Below, piece after piece: positions 6,125 through 9,852 of a stretch of DNA of 9,852 nt. The stretch comes from an uncultured Micrococcales bacterium (lineage in GTDB: Bacteria > Actinomycetota > Actinomycetes > Actinomycetales > Microbacteriaceae). The notes below the pieces were generated by a model. It was given only the letters and a program-made list of their open reading frames with translations. It ran no database searches and was not told the origin of the DNA. Position numbers and translations under genes: made by a program. Position 1 is the stretch's first letter, and every line of letters starts with the position of its first letter. Where the stretch lies: contig CAIYTL010000122.1 of the NCBI GenBank assembly GCA_903929105.1, positions 1-9,852 of the forward strand, read 5' to 3'.

Positions 6125-6652
6125 TTAGCGGCCGGTGCCGGCATAAACCTTGGCTTCGGTGTCGCCATCTAAACCAAAGGCGGTGTGAACAATGCGAGCC
6201 GCTTCATCGAGCTGCTTTGAGCTGGTGATGACCGAGATGCGAATTTCAGAGGTTGAAATCATCTCGATGTTGATTCCGGCTTTAGCTAGCGCACCAAAAA
6301 GGGTTGCTGAAACACCCGAGTGGGTCTTCATTCCGGCTCCGACAACCGAAAGCTTTCCGATTTCGTCATCTGATTCGAGCTCACGGTAACCCAAACTTGG
6401 CTGGGCAGCGTTTAGCGCTTCAACGACGCGCTTGAGGTCGCCGCTTTGCAAAGTGAACGAAATGTCGCTAACGGCATCGGTTACGTCTGAACCGGTTGGA
6501 GTGTTTTGAACGATCATGTCGATGTTCGCACCGGCTTCGGCCACTACGGTGAAAAGTTCAGCGGCTTTGCCCGGAACATCGGGAATGCCAATGACGGTGA
6601 TTTTTGCCTGACCTTTATCGGTGGCGACACCTGAAACGATTGCTTCTTCCAT
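6125..6652 (-). CDS. Nested aspartate kinase beta subunit (internal in-frame start in lysC)
   Basis: An in-frame ATG at lysC codon 252 starts a 175-aa protein made only of the two ACT regulatory domains (MEEAIVSGVATDK to the lysC C-terminus). It has an excellent ribosome binding site directly upstream. In C. glutamicum and B. subtilis the same place in lysC encodes a separately translated beta subunit of similar size, beginning with a near-identical MEEAI sequence, and the enzyme is an alpha2-beta2 complex whose effector sites lie at the ACT interface. Conservation of both start and ribosome binding site makes the same arrangement very likely here. Expression is inferred from sequence only. 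Confidence 0.72.
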   Translation of the reverse strand: MEEAIVSGVATDKGQAKITVIGIPDVPGKAAELFTVVAEAGANIDMIVQNTPTGSDVTDAVSDISFTLQSGDLKRVVEALNAAQPSLGYRELESDDEIGKLSVVGAGMKTHSGVSATLFGALAKAGINIEMISTSEIRISVITSSKQLDEAARIVHTAFGLDGDTEAKVYAGTGR

Positions 6653-7405
6653 TTTGCCTCCTGCTTGAGATGAATAGACGATGGTGCCTGGGTCAGTGCT
6701 AAATGTTGATCGCACTCTTAGGTCAACGCCGTGACGACGGGCAAACTCAACCGCACGAATGTGCAGAATCTTGGCACCCGCTGCAGCCAGTTCGAGCATC
6801 GATTCAATATCGATGCCGTCAAGCTTTTGGGCGCCCGGAACAATGCGAGGGTCGGCGCTGTAAACGCCGTCGACGTCGCTATAGATTTCGCAAAGGTCGG
6901 CGTGCAAACCTGCGGCAAGTGCAACGGCAGTGGTGTCGCTGCCGCCGCGGCCAAGAGTCGTGATGTCGCGGGTCTCTTTGTTGAAGCCTTGAAAACCAGC
7001 AACGATGGCAATGTGGCCTTCGTCGATGGCTTCGCGAACACGAGCAGGGTTGATCTCAGAGATGCGCGCGTTGCCGTGCACCTCGTCAGTTTGAATGCCC
7101 GCTTGTGAGCCGGTAAACGAGCGCGCTGAGCCGCCCAAAGAGTTGATGGCAAGAGCCAAAAGCGCCATCGAGATGCGCTCGCCCGAGGTTAGCAGCATGT
7201 CAAATTCGCGGGCAAAAGATTCTGGGCTGTCAGAAACCGAGTTAGCTAGGTCGATTAGCTCGTCGGTGGTGTCACCCATTGCTGAAACCACAACAACTAC
7301 TTGGTTGCCAGCTTTTTGAGTGTCAATGACTCGCTTAGCAACGTGTTTGATCTTGTCTGCATCGCCGACGGATGATCCGCCGAACTTCTGCACGATAAGG
7401 GCCAA
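6125..7405 (-). CDS. lysC: Aspartate kinase, alpha subunit (lysine/threonine-type allosteric enzyme)
   Basis: ATP-dependent kinase of 426 aa that phosphorylates aspartate at its beta-carboxylate, the committed step of the aspartate pathway. The amino acid kinase domain (about 1-245) opens with VQKFGGSSV and contains SGERIS (74-79), the FTGSQAGI segment, TTLGRGGSDTTA (149-160) for aspartate and ATP binding, and YSDVDGVYSADPR (175-187). Two ACT domains follow (about 265-345 and 350-426), ending EAKVYAGTGR as in Corynebacterium LysC. The start is TTG (7405), supported by the MALIVQKFGG N-terminus and a strong ribosome binding site. Feedback inhibition by lysine plus threonine is expected from the family. 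Compared with my recollection of C. glutamicum LysC, the loop after IVQN (residue 301) is about three residues longer. The 62-bp gap to recR contains a small GCCTG/CAGGC hairpin without a U-tract and weak -10-like TAGACT and TAGTTT; I cannot assign a promoter firmly. Confidence 0.97.
   Translation of the reverse strand: MALIVQKFGGSSVGDADKIKHVAKRVIDTQKAGNQVVVVVSAMGDTTDELIDLANSVSDSPESFAREFDMLLTSGERISMALLALAINSLGGSARSFTGSQAGIQTDEVHGNARISEINPARVREAIDEGHIAIVAGFQGFNKETRDITTLGRGGSDTTAVALAAGLHADLCEIYSDVDGVYSADPRIVPGAQKLDGIDIESMLELAAAGAKILHIRAVEFARRHGVDLRVRSTFSTDPGTIVYSSQAGGKMEEAIVSGVATDKGQAKITVIGIPDVPGKAAELFTVVAEAGANIDMIVQNTPTGSDVTDAVSDISFTLQSGDLKRVVEALNAAQPSLGYRELESDDEIGKLSVVGAGMKTHSGVSATLFGALAKAGINIEMISTSEIRISVITSSKQLDEAARIVHTAFGLDGDTEAKVYAGTGR
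6657..6662 (-). promoter_or_regulatory. Internal ribosome binding site for the lysC beta subunit
   Basis: AGGAGG, a full match to the anti-Shine-Dalgarno, lies inside the lysC coding sequence (codons for AGG, residues 248-250), 4 nt before the ATG of codon 252. The spacing is a little short, but the match is the best in the window, and its position matches the known beta-subunit start of other alpha/beta aspartate kinases. Confidence 0.7.
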
Positions 7406-7412
7406 CGTTTTT

Positions 7413-7417
7413 CTCCT
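7413..7417 (-). promoter_or_regulatory. Ribosome binding site that decides the TTG start of lysC
   Basis: On the minus strand AGGAG is followed by 7 nt (AAAAACG) and then TTG. No ATG or GTG is suitably placed, and the TTG gives the conserved MALIVQKFGGSS N-terminus, so the site supports TTG as the true start. Confidence 0.8.
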
Positions 7418-7467
7418 GTAAAGAGCGGGTGACGTGCCTGCAACATTCAGGCCATGAAACTACAAGT

Positions 7468-8070
7468 CTAGCCGATTTGGACGATTCGGCGACCCTCAAA
7501 AGCGCGACCCAAAGTGACCTCATCGGCATATTCGAGGTCACCTCCAACAGGTAATCCGCTTGCTAGACGCGAAATGGTGATGCCCAGCGGCGCGAGCATG
7601 CGGGTTAGGTAGGTTGCGGTGGCTTCGCCTTCAAGATTTGGGTCGGTTGCAATGATTACCTCAACGATTTGAGGGTCACTTAAGCGACTCATTAGCTCTT
7701 TGATGCGCAGCTGGTCTGGGCCAATGCCTTCGATTGGGCTGATTGCCCCGCCTAGCACGTGGTAACGGCCTTTGAACTCTCGAGTGCGCTCAATGGCTTG
7801 AACGTCTTTGCTTTCTTCGACCACGCAGATTGTGGTTTGTTGGCGGCGCACGTCGCGACAAATCGAGCAAGTGGCTTCTTCGGTCACATTGCCACAAATG
7901 TCGCAAAACTTCACACGCGTTTTAACCTCGCGCAGCACTTGAGCCAATTTTTCGGCCTGATCGTCTTGGGTCTGCAATAAATAAAATGCGATTCGCTGGG
8001 CTGACTTTGGCCCGACGCCTGGCAACCGACCCAGTTCGTCGATGAGTTCTTGAACTACACCTTCATACAT
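7468..8070 (-). CDS. recR: Recombination mediator protein RecR
   Basis: Complete RecR of 200 aa, the normal length. RecR acts with RecF and RecO to load RecA on gapped DNA that is coated by single-strand binding protein, and forms a ring clamp. Visible parts are the helix-hairpin-helix LGRLPGVGPKSAQRIAFYLL (13-32), a C4 zinc finger with C56-x2-C59 and C68-x2-C71, the Toprim domain (about 80-175) with VVEES (E85) and ATDPNLEGEATATYL, and the C-terminal GGDLEYADEVTLGRAF segment. The ATG directly follows the dnaX stop codon (TAA then ATG, 0 nt gap). No Shine-Dalgarno is visible in the last codons of dnaX, so translation probably depends on ribosomes finishing dnaX. The usual intervening gene ybaB/ebfC is absent here. 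Confidence 0.98.
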   Translation of the reverse strand: MYEGVVQELIDELGRLPGVGPKSAQRIAFYLLQTQDDQAEKLAQVLREVKTRVKFCDICGNVTEEATCSICRDVRRQQTTICVVEESKDVQAIERTREFKGRYHVLGGAISPIEGIGPDQLRIKELMSRLSDPQIVEVIIATDPNLEGEATATYLTRMLAPLGITISRLASGLPVGGDLEYADEVTLGRAFEGRRIVQIG

Positions 8071-9852
8071 TTAGCGGCCGTTCTTAGGGTCTTCGATTGG
8101 AATGCCACCTAGCAGCTCGCGCACGAGCGATTCGCCGTAACGAGCGTCGTCTTCAACAGGCTCTTCTGTGGGAGCAATTTTTGGCTCGGCAGCAGGCGGC
8201 ACGATGGTCTCGAGCTGTTCGGTGACTGCCTCAGGTTCTGAGGCGACTTCAGCGACGACCTCAGCGGTTGGCGCCTTGGCTGCTGGCGCTGCCTTAGCCG
8301 GCTTTGGTTCTACTTTGGTTGCAGCCTTGTTGATTTTAGATTCGACAACCGGCGGGGTTAGGCCAGCCGCAACTGCCGCGGCTTTGGCTGCAGCGCTTGA
8401 AAGAACAGGAGCAGTGGCGGCAGCAGCAGGAGTCGAACTGGCTTGCGCAGCGGCTGCAATTTGCGGCTTGAACTTGACCTCAACGCCTAGAACTTTGCGA
8501 ATTGCTGCGCGCAGAGTGTCTGGAGCACCGGCTTGGTTTTTAAAGTTGTCGAGTTCTTTGTTGCTGCCAAAACGCAGGGTCAAAACTCCATCGCTGAAGT
8601 CGAGCACCTCGAGGGCAAAAGTGACAGTCCAAACAACTCGAGATTGTTCTTGAACTGCGTTGAGAATCTCGTTCCATGCCGACTGAAACTGCGCGGTGTT
8701 GACGGTTGCCGCCGGTGCGTTCGGCGCAGACGGCGCGGCTTGAGACGGCGCGGCTTGAGGCTGGGCAGTTCGCGGCGGCGCAGCGGGCGATTGTGCAGCG
8801 GGCGATTGCGCAGTGGCAGGCGCGGCAGCAACTACAGGCGCCGGTGCAGATTGTGCTGGCGCGGCAGCGGCCGAGGCAACACCCTCGACGCCGACCCGTC
8901 GCTCGAGTCGGTCAAGGCGCGCAAGCGACCCAACTTCGGTTTGGTCGCTGGCAGGCACAAGAACTTTGGCGCACATGAGCTCAAGCAAAAGTCGAGGGCT
9001 CGTTGCGCCCGACATTTCGGTTAGTGCCTTGTTGACGGTGGCGGCAGCGTGGGTGAGTTCTGCCAAACCGAACCGATAAGCCTGTGCAGTCATTTTGTCG
9101 AGTTCGTCGGCGGCGATGCCTCGCATAACTGCTTTGGCTTCTTCGCCAACTGAGTGAATCACAATTAGGTCGCGCAGCCGCTCCAGCAAATCTTCGACAA
9201 ACCGACGAGGGTCTTGACCGGTTTGAATGACGCGATCGACTCCCCCGAATACGGCAACTGAGTCGTGTGTGGCGAATCCGTCAATAATTTCGTTCAGCAG
9301 TGAACCGTGGGTGAAACCCAAGAGTGCTGCAGCGCGGTCATACTTAACCAAAATTGTTGAAGCGTCGCCGCCCTCGACGGCTTCTGAGCCGGCAATAAGT
9401 TGGTCGAGCAGCGAGAGCGAATCACGCACCGAGCCTCCGCCGGCGCGAACCACAAGGCCCAAAACACCTGACTCGAGCTCAACGCCCTCTTGAGTGCAAA
9501 GTTGCTGCATATATTCAAGTAACTGCGCTGGCGGAACCAAACGGAACGGGTAGTGGTGGGTGCGCGAGCGAATTGTGCCAATAACCTTTTCAGGTTCGGT
9601 GGTCGCAAAAATGAACTTGACGTGAGCCGGCGGTTCTTCGACGATCTTGAGAAGCGCGTTGAATCCTTGCGCGGTGACCATGTGCGCTTCATCCAGAATA
9701 AAAATTTTGAAACGATCGCGAACCGGCGCAAAAATGGCACGCTCGCGAAGCTCACGTGCGTCGTCAACACCATTGTGGCTCGCAGCGTCAATTTCGACGA
9801 CGTCGAGCGAGCCCGAACCATCGCGCGACAACTCAACGCAAGAAGGGCAAAC
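8071..9852 (-). CDS. dnaX: DNA polymerase III subunit gamma/tau, C-terminal 593 residues (5' end outside window)
   Basis: Clamp-loader ATPase and replisome organiser. The frame is open to the right edge, so the Walker A region and N-terminus lie outside. Visible in order: CPSC (residues 2-5), the last two cysteines of the DnaX zinc module; SLDVVEIDAASHNGVDDARELRE; Walker B FILDEAH (51-57); sensor 1 FATTEP (82-87); SRTHHYPF in the place of the SRC motif; sensor 2 GGGSVRDSLSLLDQ (R143); and the collar domain (about 185-300). An Ala/Pro/Gln linker (about 325-385) follows, then a folded tau-like C-terminal domain (about 388-465, AWNEILNAVQEQSRVVW ... DGVLTLRF), a second Ala/Pro/Lys-rich tail, and a conserved end YGESLVRELLGGIPIE. 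No E. coli-type slippery heptamer for a gamma frameshift was seen. The visible start-like TTG at 9831 is an internal Leu codon and not the gene start. Confidence 0.97.
   Translation of the reverse strand, partial: VCPSCVELSRDGSGSLDVVEIDAASHNGVDDARELRERAIFAPVRDRFKIFILDEAHMVTAQGFNALLKIVEEPPAHVKFIFATTEPEKVIGTIRSRTHHYPFRLVPPAQLLEYMQQLCTQEGVELESGVLGLVVRAGGGSVRDSLSLLDQLIAGSEAVEGGDASTILVKYDRAAALLGFTHGSLLNEIIDGFATHDSVAVFGGVDRVIQTGQDPRRFVEDLLERLRDLIVIHSVGEEAKAVMRGIAADELDKMTAQAYRFGLAELTHAAATVNKALTEMSGATSPRLLLELMCAKVLVPASDQTEVGSLARLDRLERRVGVEGVASAAAAPAQSAPAPVVAAAPATAQSPAAQSPAAPPRTAQPQAAPSQAAPSAPNAPAATVNTAQFQSAWNEILNAVQEQSRVVWTVTFALEVLDFSDGVLTLRFGSNKELDNFKNQAGAPDTLRAAIRKVLGVEVKFKPQIAAAAQASSTPAAAATAPVLSSAAAKAAAVAAGLTPPVVESKINKAATKVEPKPAKAAPAAKAPTAEVVAEVASEPEAVTEQLETIVPPAAEPKIAPTEEPVEDDARYGESLVRELLGGIPIEDPKNGR
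8729..8758. repeat. Two tandem 15-bp repeats in the dnaX linker (SQAAP x2)
   Basis: The unit gacggcgcggcttga occurs twice without mismatch (8729-8743 and 8744-8758), giving a duplicated five-residue SQAAP block in the Ala/Pro linker of DnaX. The reading frame is kept. Confidence 0.9.
8780..8809. repeat. Two tandem 15-bp repeats in the dnaX linker (AQSPA x2)
   Basis: The unit gcagcgggcgattg plus one variable base occurs at 8780-8794 and 8795-8809, with a single T/C difference at the last base. It encodes a duplicated AQSPA block, 21 bp from the other tandem pair and with a different unit, so the two duplications are independent. Confidence 0.9.

Noticed and set aside
7406..7467. Lysine riboswitch or attenuator in front of lysC
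   Set aside because: The gap is only 62 bp, far too short for a lysine riboswitch; the single GCCTG/CAGGC hairpin lacks a U-tract and no leader peptide with repeated Lys or Thr codons is seen.
8168..9079. Long open frames on the plus strand opposite dnaX, with Arg-rich or Ala-rich translations
   Set aside because: They are the mirror of the Ala/Pro-rich dnaX linker and tail, whose GC-rich codons lack stops on the other strand; no ribosome binding sites or recognisable domains.
8071..9852. Programmed -1 frameshift in dnaX producing a short gamma form
   Set aside because: No A-AAA-AAG type slippery heptamer with a following hairpin was found in the visible part; runs such as AAAAATTTT near 9700 lie in the conserved Walker B coding region.
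1..9852. Mobile elements, CRISPR arrays, tRNA or rRNA genes, phage or toxin-antitoxin genes
   Set aside because: No transposase or integrase motifs, no spaced direct repeats, and no RNA gene signatures were seen; almost all sequence is accounted for by core genes.

Overview
The window is a compact stretch of bacterial chromosome made of core genes. The protein families point to an actinobacterium: a PASTA-tailed PonA2-type penicillin-binding protein followed by its metallophosphoesterase, an Rv3678c-like RidA protein, an Alpha/Beta-type LysC, and an actinobacterial-style DnaX. The moderate G+C (judged by eye, not computed), frequent TTG Leu codons and near-zero intergenic spacing fit a streamlined, small-genome member of the Microbacteriaceae such as the freshwater Luna/Aquiluna/Rhodoluna group. 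That placement is an inference from style, not a database result.

Layout. Left end: the 3' end of acetyl-CoA synthetase (acs, +) converges on a RidA-family gene (-) with only 3 nt between their stop codons. RidA diverges from ponA (+) across a 40-bp gap that holds overlapping -10-like hexamers on the two strands. ponA is followed 3 nt later by a membrane-anchored metallophosphoesterase (+), whose stop codon overlaps that of a convergent cysteine-rich lipoprotein gene (-). After a 143-bp gap with the lipoprotein promoter and a strong terminator, the right half is one minus-strand cluster, read from right to left: dnaX (5' end outside the window), recR, lysC, asd, terminator.

How the genes work together. 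dnaX and recR are replication and recombination genes joined stop-to-start. lysC and asd catalyse the first two steps from aspartate, giving aspartate semialdehyde for lysine/diaminopimelate, methionine and threonine. Diaminopimelate or lysine feeds peptidoglycan, which PonA polymerises and crosslinks. lysC carries a well-placed internal ribosome binding site and ATG for a separate regulatory beta subunit, as in Corynebacterium and Bacillus. From memory, the gene set and order (acs ... ridA, ponA2, phosphoesterase ... asd, lysC ... recR ... dnaX) resemble a compressed version of the Mycobacterium tuberculosis Rv3667-Rv3721c region, with whiB4, ybaB and many other genes missing.

I saw no mobile element, CRISPR array, tRNA, rRNA, phage gene or obvious novel system. 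The points worth a second look are regulatory and architectural: the shared bidirectional promoter, leaderless starts, the nested lysC beta gene, the loss of ybaB between dnaX and recR, tandem 15-bp duplications in the dnaX linker, and an uncharacterised cysteine-rich lipoprotein.
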